Part shown: positions 1-7,308 of the stretch, one piece after another
Position numbering within the stretch: position 1 is the first letter of the stretch
Layout: every line of letters begins with the position of its first letter
Source of the DNA: Clostridia bacterium
Lineage (GTDB): Bacteria > Bacillota_A > Clostridia > UMGS1883
Length of the DNA stretch: 14,594 nt
Assembly: GCA_017467965.1 (NCBI GenBank)
Contig: JAFUJZ010000019.1
Location: 1-14,594 of the forward strand
Reading direction: 5' to 3'
Program-made: the position numbers and the translations under genes
Notes under the pieces: generated by a model
The model's database searches: none
The model's input: the letters and a program-made list of their open reading frames with translations, nothing else
Told to the model about the DNA's origin: nothing

Positions 1-2
1 AA

Positions 3-101
3 GTTATTGATGACGCTGTATACTATTTTAATTATGTAAAACCTATCAGAAAGTTAAAAAGAAAACCGCCTGTTCAATACAGACTTGAACAGGCAGTTTA
101 A
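3..101 (+). CDS. IS3-family transposase, C-terminal fragment
   Basis: The window opens inside a reading frame whose last 32 residues include YYFNYVKPIRKL and then PPVQYRLEQAV before a TAA stop. This matches the usual C-terminal end of the rve (DDE) integrase domain in IS3-family OrfB transposases, which has the pattern YYN-x-x-RP-x-x-x-L followed by PVQYR. The catalytic DDE residues are upstream of the window, so activity cannot be judged. The gene would cut and join DNA at the ends of its own element. Its last codons are folded into a hairpin (68–94). The IS3 assignment rests on the motif alone and is fairly secure at family level, not at subgroup level. Confidence 0.65.
   Translation, partial: VIDDAVYYFNYVKPIRKLKRKPPVQYRLEQAV
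68..94. terminator. Bidirectional terminator hairpin inside the transposase 3' end
   Basis: Perfect 10-bp arms, gcctgttcaa (68–77) and ttgaacaggc (85–94), enclose a 7-nt loop. On the minus strand the stem is followed by GGTTTTCTTTTT, a good U-run, so it could end the kinase–ABC operon transcript. On the plus strand it is followed by an AT-rich stretch with a T-run around 109–115. The stem encodes the last residues of the transposase, so one sequence is both coding and terminator. Confidence 0.6.
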
Positions 102-170
102 AATATTCTTTTTTGTGTCTACAAAGTATTGACTACTTCATCACAATGAGTCGATTTTTTGTTTGGAAAA

Positions 171-1046
171 TTATTTTTTAAGCTTTCTTGTTGTTGCCTT
201 AAGGAATATAACACCTAAACCGAAGCACACTACCACAAATGCGATAAGTGCTGTCCAACAGAGGAATATGTCAAATGCCTCACCACTAAAAGCAGTTTTA
301 TCGGTTGAGGAAATCATATCCTTGGATTCAATCAGCATACTTTCGGGAAGACCTTTTTCTGTGAGTATGTCATTAACTGAGCCTCCCACCTTTGAATCAA
401 TGCCGGAAGTTATATCACCAATCATACCAAAGGCGGACATGCCCCATTTACTCATGGTAAAAAATGAAATGAAATAAGCAATAGAACCTTCTTCAAGCTC
501 GAAAAGCACACCTGCCATTACAAGCTGAATGAGAAGCACAAGAGGCATAACTGTCATTGCAAGCACGGGAGTAGGCATTGCACAGGAAAGTACAAGTGCA
601 AGTGCATCCGATGACAAAATAAGCAGGAAAATCGTGATAAGATATGCGATAGGGTTACCCTCGGGCATAACAGCAACATAAAAAATCACAAAAATGATTA
701 TGCTCTGTATTGCGGAGAGAATTGTCTGATAAATATAATGTGCCGCAATGTAAGAGGAGGCGTGAAGTGATTTATCAAGCTCGTCCTTAACGATATCATT
801 CTTTTCACGGCATACAAGCTGGATAGAGTTGAAAAGACCTATCCATATACATACGCAGACAAGGGAAAAGAAACCCGACTTTGTTCCTTCATAATATTTG
901 AACATATTTTCGGCTGTTACCATCATAACGAGTAAGGTGATAACAATACCGATAACAATGGATATCAAGCTTTCCTTTATAAGCGTGCGGAAAAATTTTC
1001 TGGCATATACCATTGTCTGCAAAACTCTTAAATTACTTGTGTTCAT
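171..1046 (-). CDS. ABC-2-type (ABCG-like) transporter permease
   Basis: This 291-aa membrane protein is the likely pore subunit for the FHA-ABC ATPase encoded just upstream. I see about six hydrophobic segments, near residues 25–44, 60–80, 105–130, 133–158, 160–183 and 260–283. A charged stretch (CREKNDIVKDELDKS, about 79–93) follows TM2; ABCG-type permeases have a comparable REK-rich coupling segment there. A larger soluble loop of about 60 residues precedes the last segment and would be extracytoplasmic. The start ATG overlaps the ATPase stop as ATGA, with AGGAGG at 1059–1065 upstream, so the two are translationally coupled. In Mycobacterium tuberculosis Rv1747 the equivalent membrane domain is fused to the FHA-ABC part. 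The substrate is unknown. Confidence 0.8.
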   Translation of the reverse strand: MNTSNLRVLQTMVYARKFFRTLIKESLISIVIGIVITLLVMMVTAENMFKYYEGTKSGFFSLVCVCIWIGLFNSIQLVCREKNDIVKDELDKSLHASSYIAAHYIYQTILSAIQSIIIFVIFYVAVMPEGNPIAYLITIFLLILSSDALALVLSCAMPTPVLAMTVMPLVLLIQLVMAGVLFELEEGSIAYFISFFTMSKWGMSAFGMIGDITSGIDSKVGGSVNDILTEKGLPESMLIESKDMISSTDKTAFSGEAFDIFLCWTALIAFVVVCFGLGVIFLKATTRKLKK

Positions 1047-2554
1047 ACTCCGTACATCCTCCTGTATTTTTCTACAAATTCGTCAGCACGACCGTCACCG
1101 TTTTCGCTGACGGGATTAATGAGCTTTGTAATATCCTTCAACTCTTCAACGCCGAAGAATTCAAGGGCTTCTTTAATACTGCCCATGAAGGCAAGACGAC
1201 CAATACCGTCTGAGTTACTCTTTGCAAGGATAATAACCTTGGAGTATATTTTTTCCGGGTGAGGGTAGGAGGCATAGTTATGGGAAATAAGCATAACTAT
1301 TTTGCCGCGGTCAGATAAAGCTTTAAGATTATTCATCAGCGAGATACCGCTCTTGGGGTCAAGACCTGAGTCTGGCTCGTCAAGGAAGAAAATGTCGGAA
1401 TTTGTGACAACCTCGTTGGCGATTGCAGCTCTACGCTGCTCACCGCCCGAGAGCTTTTTAATTTCCATTTTTGCTTTGCTCTTTAAGCCTAACTGGTCGA
1501 GCGTTTCCATAATGAATGCTTCACGCTCTTTGGGGGACATGTTGCCGTTCATTCTGAGTAGTGCTGTATCACGTACAACGTCAATAAGGCGTTCTTCCTT
1601 ACGAATTGGAAGCGTCTGGGGCACGTAGGCAATACGTGATGCCTCACTGCTGCCTGCAGTTACCTGTTTTCCGCCGAGGATGATAGAGCCTTTGATTGTA
1701 TATTTGCCTAAAATAGAGTTGATAAGCGTTGATTTACCTGCACCCGAGCCACCGATAATGAGCGTGAAATCACCGCGGTCAACCTGCATGTGAATATCCT
1801 TAAGGAGTACCTTGTGTCCCATACCTTCGCCGACTATAGTTTCATTGATGTGAACTGCAAGCCCTGAGTCTGTAGCCATGCAGACGCTATAGCAGATTTC
1901 GTTATCGGAGTAGAATGCAAAGTCGTTGCCAAATCTTAAAACGTCTTTATTTTTTATAAGTGCACTGCCTGATTGCGGGGTATTATTGAGTATAATATTC
2001 ATCCCCGAGGGAGCCTGAACGATTGTTTGTCCCATATTGGAGGAAATGCGTGCAATCTGGGTGCGCATTTTTTTAGAGTCGAATTCAATAGTATTCTGAG
2101 CACTGCGACCTATGGTCGAAGTCTTTGCAGAAAGCTTTTGTCTGCGCCATTTTGAACGGCGGTCATATGTTGTTGAAAAAACCATTGTAACAGCGTTCTT
2201 ATGTACACAGGAGGGCTTTTTTGTGTCAATGCGAATAACATCGCCATCATGGAGAGCTATTGCATCACTGTCGCCGTCAATCAGTCTGCCGTTTATAAAA
2301 GTGCCGTTAAGGCTTTTTAAATCGTTGTAGTAAAAAATTCCCGAAGAAAGCGTAAATGTGCCGTGATTGCGGGATACAATAGGCGATGGAATTGCAATAT
2401 CGGGAGTGTTATCAGAGCCTGTGCGGCCCAGTGTCATATTTTTTGTGAGTGTCACCACGTTGACCTCTTCGTTCATATCTGAAAAAATTATCAGGTATGC
2501 TTTAGAAGGTACAGCTGTAGTGGTTGAGGGTTTAAATGCAGGTCTTCTAAGCAT
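1043..2554 (-). CDS. FHA–FHA–ABC transporter ATP-binding protein (Rv1747-like)
   Basis: A 503-aa ATPase that should power the adjacent permease, with N-terminal FHA modules that would let a phosphothreonine control it. FHA1 (about 22–112) keeps the core motif: G43-R44, S61-x-x-H64 and N83-G84-T85. A second FHA-like fold (about 130–215) has G149-R150 but lacks the S-x-x-H and NGT residues, so it probably does not bind phosphothreonine. The ABC domain (about 235–470) is intact: Walker A GGSGAGKST (268–276), Q-loop Q313, signature LSGGEQ (368–373), Walker B ending D392-E393, H-loop H425. The start has AAGGAG about 7 nt upstream and lies 18 bp after the kinase stop, so kinase and ATPase are probably co-transcribed. 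Known relative: Rv1747, phosphorylated by PknF. Here the transporter is split into two polypeptides. Confidence 0.9.
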   Translation of the reverse strand: MLRRPAFKPSTTTAVPSKAYLIIFSDMNEEVNVVTLTKNMTLGRTGSDNTPDIAIPSPIVSRNHGTFTLSSGIFYYNDLKSLNGTFINGRLIDGDSDAIALHDGDVIRIDTKKPSCVHKNAVTMVFSTTYDRRSKWRRQKLSAKTSTIGRSAQNTIEFDSKKMRTQIARISSNMGQTIVQAPSGMNIILNNTPQSGSALIKNKDVLRFGNDFAFYSDNEICYSVCMATDSGLAVHINETIVGEGMGHKVLLKDIHMQVDRGDFTLIIGGSGAGKSTLINSILGKYTIKGSIILGGKQVTAGSSEASRIAYVPQTLPIRKEERLIDVVRDTALLRMNGNMSPKEREAFIMETLDQLGLKSKAKMEIKKLSGGEQRRAAIANEVVTNSDIFFLDEPDSGLDPKSGISLMNNLKALSDRGKIVMLISHNYASYPHPEKIYSKVIILAKSNSDGIGRLAFMGSIKEALEFFGVEELKDITKLINPVSENGDGRADEFVEKYRRMYGV

Positions 2555-2572
2555 GTTAATTCTCCTTATTCA

Positions 2573-3934
2573 TTATAACTCCGGTGTTTTAAAGAAATAC
2601 GATGAAGATTTTTTTTCGGGTTCTTTATCCTTGGGCTTTTCCGCAGAAGGTGCCTTGGATGTAACCGGAGGCGTTACAGGGACCTTAGCGGAAGGAGTTT
2701 TTGCTAAAGAAGGTGTAGCATCTGTCTTAGGTGCTGTACTGTTAAGCGAGCCTATGAAACGTGAGCCTGTAGCGGAGGGGGCTTTTTCTGTGGGTTTTTT
2801 AACCTCACTTTTGGGTGTAGCATCAATTTTTGCAGGTGTTGAAATAATCATTCTCGGAGCTGTGCTCTTGGGCTTTGCAGGCTCGGGCATACTCTTTGGT
2901 GCTGGGGGAATTGACGAGATAATGCCTTTCTTTTTGGGAGGCTCTTTAACGTCAAAGCTCGTGCTTGGAGCAACAGACGACGCAATATATTCGATTGTGT
3001 CACCATCTAAGGAGGCGTCAAGCGTTGCAAAGGGGTCTATGATATATTTTTTCTTACCGTCGTCGGAAAGCATCTCAAGATCCTCGAGCATTTCCTGTGC
3101 GGTACGGTAGCGACGCTTTGCGTCAAATTCGCAGGCGCGCATTACAATACGCTGTATGTTTTTGCTGCCGTTTTTAGGGGAGGAGAACACGCCACCGCGA
3201 ATACGCTTCATGATAGCTTCGCGCATTGATGTGACAGGGTCAACAAAGGGGAGATAGCCGTCATTTAAAAACGTATACAAAACAAGACCGAGACTGTAAA
3301 TGTCGGTGGATGCGTCATAAAAAGAATCGGCTCTTTCACTGCAGATTTCGGGAGCGGCATAGGCAAGGGTGCCTATATCCTTTGTAAAGTGCATACTTGC
3401 ATCGGATACGATTTTTGCAACGCCAAAATCACCCAGCTTAAAAGTGCCCTCATTGTCTACAAAAATATTCTGGGGCTTGATATCACGATGAATAATACCT
3501 TTTTTGGATGCACTGATAAGAGCGTGACACATATCTGTGGCAAGCTTGATGATTTCCTTTTCAGTAAGACGACTGCCCTCTGAGAGCACCTTGAGCTTTT
3601 CCATACGAACCATAATGTCGGCACCGCAAACAGCACCTGTATCATCATGGATTTCGCGGATTGTACTGTCAGAATAATGAACAATATTACGACAATCTGA
3701 AAGTGAGCGCAGAATGTTGATTTCATTAAGTGCATTTTTAGGTATGTTGACCTTACCACCTGCCATGTCTTTTACTGTAATGATTTTTAAGGCAGAAAAT
3801 TCCTTAGTGCCGAAAGCGTCGGAACAAATCTCAAAAACGCTCGACATACCGCCTTCGCCGAGAAGTTCACCGGTATAACGCCAGTTTTCCCATAACGGCT
3901 CGTAGCTTCTCAGCCTTTCTTCTGTAGATTTCAT
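2573..3934 (-). CDS. Cytosolic Ser/Thr protein kinase (PknB/PrkC-like) with Thr-Pro-rich tail
   Basis: A 453-aa Hanks-type kinase that transfers phosphate from ATP to Ser/Thr of target proteins; the FHA proteins on either side are obvious candidate partners. The kinase domain spans about 18–290: glycine loop GEGGMSSV (26–33), K50, E71, HRD (149–151) with K153 and N156, DFG (169–171), GT then APE (194–196), D211, and R275. All catalytic residues are present. The tail (about 297–453) is Pro/Lys/Ser/Thr-rich with six Thr-Pro pairs (366, 373, 407, 413, 421, 450) and looks disordered. There is no transmembrane segment and no PASTA repeat, unlike PrkC/PknB. The start has AGGGGTG about 7 nt upstream and is the first gene of its operon. 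An extended -10 promoter lies at 3973–3981. Confidence 0.92.
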   Translation of the reverse strand: MKSTEERLRSYEPLWENWRYTGELLGEGGMSSVFEICSDAFGTKEFSALKIITVKDMAGGKVNIPKNALNEINILRSLSDCRNIVHYSDSTIREIHDDTGAVCGADIMVRMEKLKVLSEGSRLTEKEIIKLATDMCHALISASKKGIIHRDIKPQNIFVDNEGTFKLGDFGVAKIVSDASMHFTKDIGTLAYAAPEICSERADSFYDASTDIYSLGLVLYTFLNDGYLPFVDPVTSMREAIMKRIRGGVFSSPKNGSKNIQRIVMRACEFDAKRRYRTAQEMLEDLEMLSDDGKKKYIIDPFATLDASLDGDTIEYIASSVAPSTSFDVKEPPKKKGIISSIPPAPKSMPEPAKPKSTAPRMIISTPAKIDATPKSEVKKPTEKAPSATGSRFIGSLNSTAPKTDATPSLAKTPSAKVPVTPPVTSKAPSAEKPKDKEPEKKSSSYFFKTPEL

Positions 3935-3972
3935 CGTGTAACACCCCTATAACGCATATAAAAGTATTAAAC

Positions 3973-3981
3973 ATTATATCA
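3973..3981 (-). promoter_or_regulatory. Extended -10 promoter of the kinase–ABC operon
   Basis: On the minus strand this reads TGATATAAT, a consensus TATAAT preceded by the TGn extension. No good -35 box lies 17 nt upstream (TTTTAT is the best), which fits an extended -10 promoter. Transcription would begin about 7 nt downstream and reach the kinase start codon about 40 nt further on. Confidence 0.6.
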
Positions 3982-4136
3982 TAAAAATTTACAAAATAAA
4001 AGGAAAAATTAACAAAAATTTTATTTTTCTGCATTTATGACGGCAGGAAAATACTAACGGCTGTATCAAACACAAACCAAGCTGAAAAAATAACCGACTA
4101 TAAAGGCTTTTTTGCCATGGAAAGGGGTTTTTTATA

Positions 4137-4165
4137 TTGCAATCAGGAAAAAATTATGATAAAAT
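4137..4165 (+). promoter_or_regulatory. Sigma-A promoter of the FHA–SEDS–PBP–GH2 operon
   Basis: The -35 box TTGCAA (4137–4142), a 17-nt spacer and the -10 box TAAAAT (4160–4165) with a TGn extension (TGA at 4157–4159) form a good housekeeping promoter. The first gene starts at 4202. Two weak ribosome binding sites lie between, AGGAG at 4182–4186 and AGGGTG at 4191–4196; the second is better spaced. Confidence 0.65.
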
Positions 4166-4201
4166 TATCTGTAAGATTATTAGGAGAGATAGGGTGTCGG
4201 A

Positions 4202-4645
4202 ATGAGCAATATATTGCCTAAAATACTCACATATGTTTTTGTTATCGTGGTATATGCTTTTATTTACACAATTATACGCATGATTTTTCTTGATATCCGT
4301 ACGATGAGCCGCAAAAAGCACATCATGAATGCCGAGGGGTATATAAAGCTGGTACATAAACCAAAGGATATAGACTTTGAGGTGGAAAACAGCTACGAGC
4401 TTGAAAAGGACAACTTTTTGGGCAGAGGCAGAAAATGCAATATAAGAATAAACGACGAAGCATTGAGTGGTGTTCATTGCCGTATATATAAAGCTGACGG
4501 AACGTTTTTTGTTGAGGATATGAACAGTGCAAACGGTACTCTTTTAAACGGAGAGGACATCTCCAACGAGGTTGTGGAGCTTATTGACGGAGACAAGCTG
4601 TCCGTAGGCTCGCTGATGTTTTTGTATGTTAAGAGCGAAGACTGA
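4202..4645 (+). CDS. Membrane-anchored FHA-domain protein
   Basis: A 147-aa protein with one N-terminal transmembrane helix (about 8–30) and a C-terminal FHA domain (about 66–145) facing the cytosol. The phosphothreonine-binding residues are all present: G74-R75, S89-x-x-H92, N111-G112-T113. It would dock a phosphorylated partner at the membrane, probably near the SEDS protein and PBP made from the same transcript. Mycobacterial FhaB/FipA, which sits in the rodA–pbpA–pknAB locus, has a comparable plan. An upstream GTG at 4194 is closed by a stop after two codons, so ATG 4202 is the start. The stop codon overlaps the ribosome binding site of the next gene (gaggaga, 4644–4650). Confidence 0.9.
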   Translation: MSNILPKILTYVFVIVVYAFIYTIIRMIFLDIRTMSRKKHIMNAEGYIKLVHKPKDIDFEVENSYELEKDNFLGRGRKCNIRINDEALSGVHCRIYKADGTFFVEDMNSANGTLLNGEDISNEVVELIDGDKLSVGSLMFLYVKSED

Positions 4646-4656
4646 GGAGAAATACG

Positions 4657-5919
4657 ATGAAAGATGACATAATGATTGTCAAACCTCTTGTATATATACT
4701 GCTGGTTGTTATACTAGGCGGTGTACTCATCGCGATAAACGGTGGCTTTGGTGTTGATACTGCAGTGCTTTTGGGTGCGATGTGTCTGACGCTCGCCGTT
4801 GTATACACTCTTCTGACGCTTTTTCCGTTGGGAGATTCGTATATTTTTATGATAACGGCTATGCTTGGCGTTATTGGCGTTATAATGCTTTTACGATTGC
4901 AGACAGGTCACGGACAAAAGCAGGTTATATGGTTCAGCGTAGGCGCGGCACTTTTTCTTGTGGTGAGTATAGTATACAGACAGGTTAAACAGTGGAACAA
5001 ACTTAATAAGCTTTACGTAATTGGTGGTATAGGGCTTTTCCTTATAACAGCCCTGTTCGGTTACACAAGTAACGGTGCAAAAAGCTGGCTTATCATGGGG
5101 GGATTTTCGTTTCAGCCAAGTGAGGTTATAAAAATACTTTTTGTGCTTACACTTGCAGGCGTTTATACAAACGAGTACAAAAAACCTACAGCCAAGGATG
5201 CTAAAATAAAAATGTTCCTTAACACTAACACGGGCAGGAATATTATGGCATCTATGGTGGCGTACCTCTTTTTGATGTTTTTGATATTGCAGCGTGACTG
5301 GGGTACCGCAGTGGTATTCTTTGCAATATATATCACTTTTGTAGTTGTATACGGTGAAGATATCCGCTTTATTTTGCTTAACGGTGCTTTTGCTCTTGCA
5401 GCAGGCTTTGTGGGTGTTAAATTCATGAGCCACATACAGATAAGAGTGCAAAACTGGCTTGACCCGTTTCGTGATGTTGCAGACAAAGGCTATCAGATAA
5501 CACAGTCACTTTTTGCCATAGGCGAGGGCGGATTTTCGGGCAGTGGTATAGGTGCGGGCAGTCCCTACTATATCCCCGAGGTGCATAGTGATTTTATATT
5601 TTCTGCAATATGCGAGGAAATGGGCATACTGGGAGGCATGGCAGTTATAATGCTGTACTTTGTATTGGTATACCGTGCCTTTAAGATAGCTCTTTCTACG
5701 AATAATGAATTCAATAAGGCCGTTGCTATGGGACTTGGTGTGATGATAGGTGTTCAGACATTTATCATAATAGGCGGTGTTATCAAGCTTATACCTCTTA
5801 CGGGTATTACACTTCCGTTCATAAGCTACGGTGGCTCCAGTATGGTGGCAACCTTTGCGGCACTGGGGATACTGCAGGGTATAAGTGCACGAGGGAGGGA
5901 AATAGAAGATGAAATATAA
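4657..5919 (+). CDS. SEDS peptidoglycan glycosyltransferase (FtsW/RodA/SpoVE family)
   Basis: A 420-aa polytopic membrane protein with about ten hydrophobic helices that polymerises lipid II into glycan strands and works with a class B PBP. Family motifs are clear: NGAKSW (139–144), FSFQPSE (150–156), RDWG (213–216), QNWLDP (265–270), GYQ (278–280), HSDFIF (310–315, probably carrying the catalytic Asp), PLTG (380–383) and FISYGGSS (388–395). The length is normal for the family. GAGGAGA lies 7 nt before ATG 4657, and the gene overlaps the next PBP gene by 11 bp. The order SEDS then PBP resembles actinobacterial rodA–pbpA. Motifs alone do not separate an elongation, division or sporulation role, so I give no symbol. 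Confidence 0.94.
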   Translation: MKDDIMIVKPLVYILLVVILGGVLIAINGGFGVDTAVLLGAMCLTLAVVYTLLTLFPLGDSYIFMITAMLGVIGVIMLLRLQTGHGQKQVIWFSVGAALFLVVSIVYRQVKQWNKLNKLYVIGGIGLFLITALFGYTSNGAKSWLIMGGFSFQPSEVIKILFVLTLAGVYTNEYKKPTAKDAKIKMFLNTNTGRNIMASMVAYLFLMFLILQRDWGTAVVFFAIYITFVVVYGEDIRFILLNGAFALAAGFVGVKFMSHIQIRVQNWLDPFRDVADKGYQITQSLFAIGEGGFSGSGIGAGSPYYIPEVHSDFIFSAICEEMGILGGMAVIMLYFVLVYRAFKIALSTNNEFNKAVAMGLGVMIGVQTFIIIGGVIKLIPLTGITLPFISYGGSSMVATFAALGILQGISARGREIEDEI

Positions 5920-7303
5920 CCAGAGGATTATTTCTGTTATGGTTGTCATCTGTGCTATGTTCTTGTCGCTCGCGGTGTATCTGACGTATTTTACACTTTT
6001 TGAAGCAGAAGTAGTTATTGAAAACCGATACAATAAGCGTATACGTGAAAGAGAGGAAGCAATCCTCAGAGGTACGATATACGATGCGTCGGGAGAAGTG
6101 CTTGCGCTCAGTAAAATGGAAAATGGTCAAAAGAGAATATATCCTTTCAAGGAGCGATATGCACACCTTATCGGATATAACTCAGTAACCTATGACAGAA
6201 CGGGGCTCGAAGCATCCTTTAACAAAAAGCTTATAGAAACGAACCCAATGGATGAGATAGCAAATTTCTTTACAAATCAGAAAAAAGCACCCGAGGGTGC
6301 AGATTTGTATCTTACGATTGACAACCGCATGACGGAACTTGCCGAAGAATTAATGGCAGGCAAAAACGGATCGGTGATAGCCATTGTACCTAAAACAGGC
6401 GAGGTTTTGTGTATGTATTCAAACCCCACCTTTGACCCTAATGAAAAAGCTTTGAGAGAAGAGTTTTCAAACCTTACAAAAAGCGAGGATGCTCCCTTTG
6501 TTGCGAGATGTACACAAGGCTTATATGCTCCCGGGTCAACCTTTAAGATAATAACTGCCGCAGCAGCAATTGAAAGCGGTATCAATGAAAATGTTATGGA
6601 TACGGGCAACCTCATGGTTGACGGATATGAAATTGAAAACTTTGAAGGCAAAAAGCTTGGAGAAATTGACACCAAAACAGGTTTTGCGAAATCAAGCAAT
6701 GTTATGTTTGCATCATACGGTGTAACCGTGGGCGAGAAAAAGCTTAAAGAAGTAGCGAAAAAATTTGGTATAGGTGAAAATATCCCCTTTGATATTGCTA
6801 CAAACAAATCGCTTTTTAATTACCCTGACGGAATGAGCAAAACAGACCTTGCCGCTTGCGGTATAGGACAGGGCAAGCTTTTGGTAACACCCTTAAATAT
6901 GGCACTTGTTGCGGCAGGCATTGCAAATGACGGTGTTATCATGAAGCCGTATGTTGTTGAAAAAGCCGCTTTTAACGGTGGCAGAAAAGTATACTCTGCC
7001 CAGCCTTCGGTATGGAAAAATGCCGTAAGCAAATCCGTTGCCGATAAAATTGGTGAATACATGGTTGAATGTGTTAACGCAGGTACAGGCACAGGTGCAC
7101 AGATAGAAGGCATACAGGTGGCGGGTAAAACAGGGACTGCCGAAAACGAACGTGAGGGAAAAGAACACGCATGGTTTGTGTGCTATGCTCCCGCTGAAAA
7201 CCCCGAGATTGCAATCTGTGTTATGCAGGAATATACAGGCAGGACAGGCAGTAGCTGTACTCCCATTGCGAGGGAATTAATAGAGTATTATTTGAAAGGA
7301 TGA
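5909..7303 (+). CDS. Class B penicillin-binding protein (peptidoglycan D,D-transpeptidase)
   Basis: A 464-aa transpeptidase that cross-links peptidoglycan outside the membrane, anchored by one N-terminal helix (about 7–29). The dimerisation-region motif RGTIYD (54–59) precedes the catalytic domain, which has all three active-site motifs: S210-T-F-K213, S262-S-N264 and K407-T-G409. It has no PASTA domain. At 464 aa it is shorter than typical PBP2/FtsI and close in size to actinobacterial PbpA. Its start overlaps the end of the SEDS gene by 11 bp, with a strong GGGAGG upstream, so the two are translationally coupled and likely form a SEDS–bPBP synthase. The stop is 5 bp before the GH2-like gene. 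Confidence 0.94.
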   Translation: MKYNQRIISVMVVICAMFLSLAVYLTYFTLFEAEVVIENRYNKRIREREEAILRGTIYDASGEVLALSKMENGQKRIYPFKERYAHLIGYNSVTYDRTGLEASFNKKLIETNPMDEIANFFTNQKKAPEGADLYLTIDNRMTELAEELMAGKNGSVIAIVPKTGEVLCMYSNPTFDPNEKALREEFSNLTKSEDAPFVARCTQGLYAPGSTFKIITAAAAIESGINENVMDTGNLMVDGYEIENFEGKKLGEIDTKTGFAKSSNVMFASYGVTVGEKKLKEVAKKFGIGENIPFDIATNKSLFNYPDGMSKTDLAACGIGQGKLLVTPLNMALVAAGIANDGVIMKPYVVEKAAFNGGRKVYSAQPSVWKNAVSKSVADKIGEYMVECVNAGTGTGAQIEGIQVAGKTGTAENEREGKEHAWFVCYAPAENPEIAICVMQEYTGRTGSSCTPIARELIEYYLKG

Positions 7304-7308
7304 TATAA

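Larger units (their letters stand above)
1..140 (+). mobile_element. Right end of an IS3-family insertion sequence (partial)
   Basis: This is the 3' part of an insertion sequence, cut on the left by the window edge. It holds the end of an IS3-type transposase (stop at 99–101), a hairpin in the last codons, and then an AT-rich tail ending around 131–140 in gactacttca, which resembles IS3-type termini that end in CA. The boundary at about 140 is inferred, because the matching left terminal repeat and target duplication lie outside the window. The element ends roughly 30 bp from the stop codon of the ABC permease on the other strand, so it sits just beyond the 3' end of that operon. Confidence 0.6.
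3935..4201. promoter_or_regulatory. Divergent intergenic region between two FHA-linked operons
   Basis: These 267 bp separate the kinase operon (minus) from the FHA–SEDS–PBP operon (plus). They are very AT-rich. I find one plausible sigma-A promoter for each direction (listed separately) and no open reading frame with a ribosome binding site. The two -10 boxes are about 180 bp apart, so the promoters do not overlap, but one regulator binding between them could affect both. I see no clear operator repeat or riboswitch fold. Confidence 0.6.

Noticed and set aside
2367..3110. A 247-aa open frame on the plus strand, rich in Gly, Ser and Val
   Set aside because: It is antisense to the Pro/Lys/Thr-rich kinase tail and the start of the FHA-ABC gene. 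Its composition is the mirror of that low-complexity coding, and no ribosome binding site precedes it.
4080..4140. Short T-runs after ggc in the divergent region, possibly a terminator
   Set aside because: No stem of useful length pairs next to the T-runs, and no gene ends there.
4891..5451. A 186-aa open frame on the minus strand
   Set aside because: It is antisense to the well-supported SEDS gene and shows unnatural Cys/His/Lys content.
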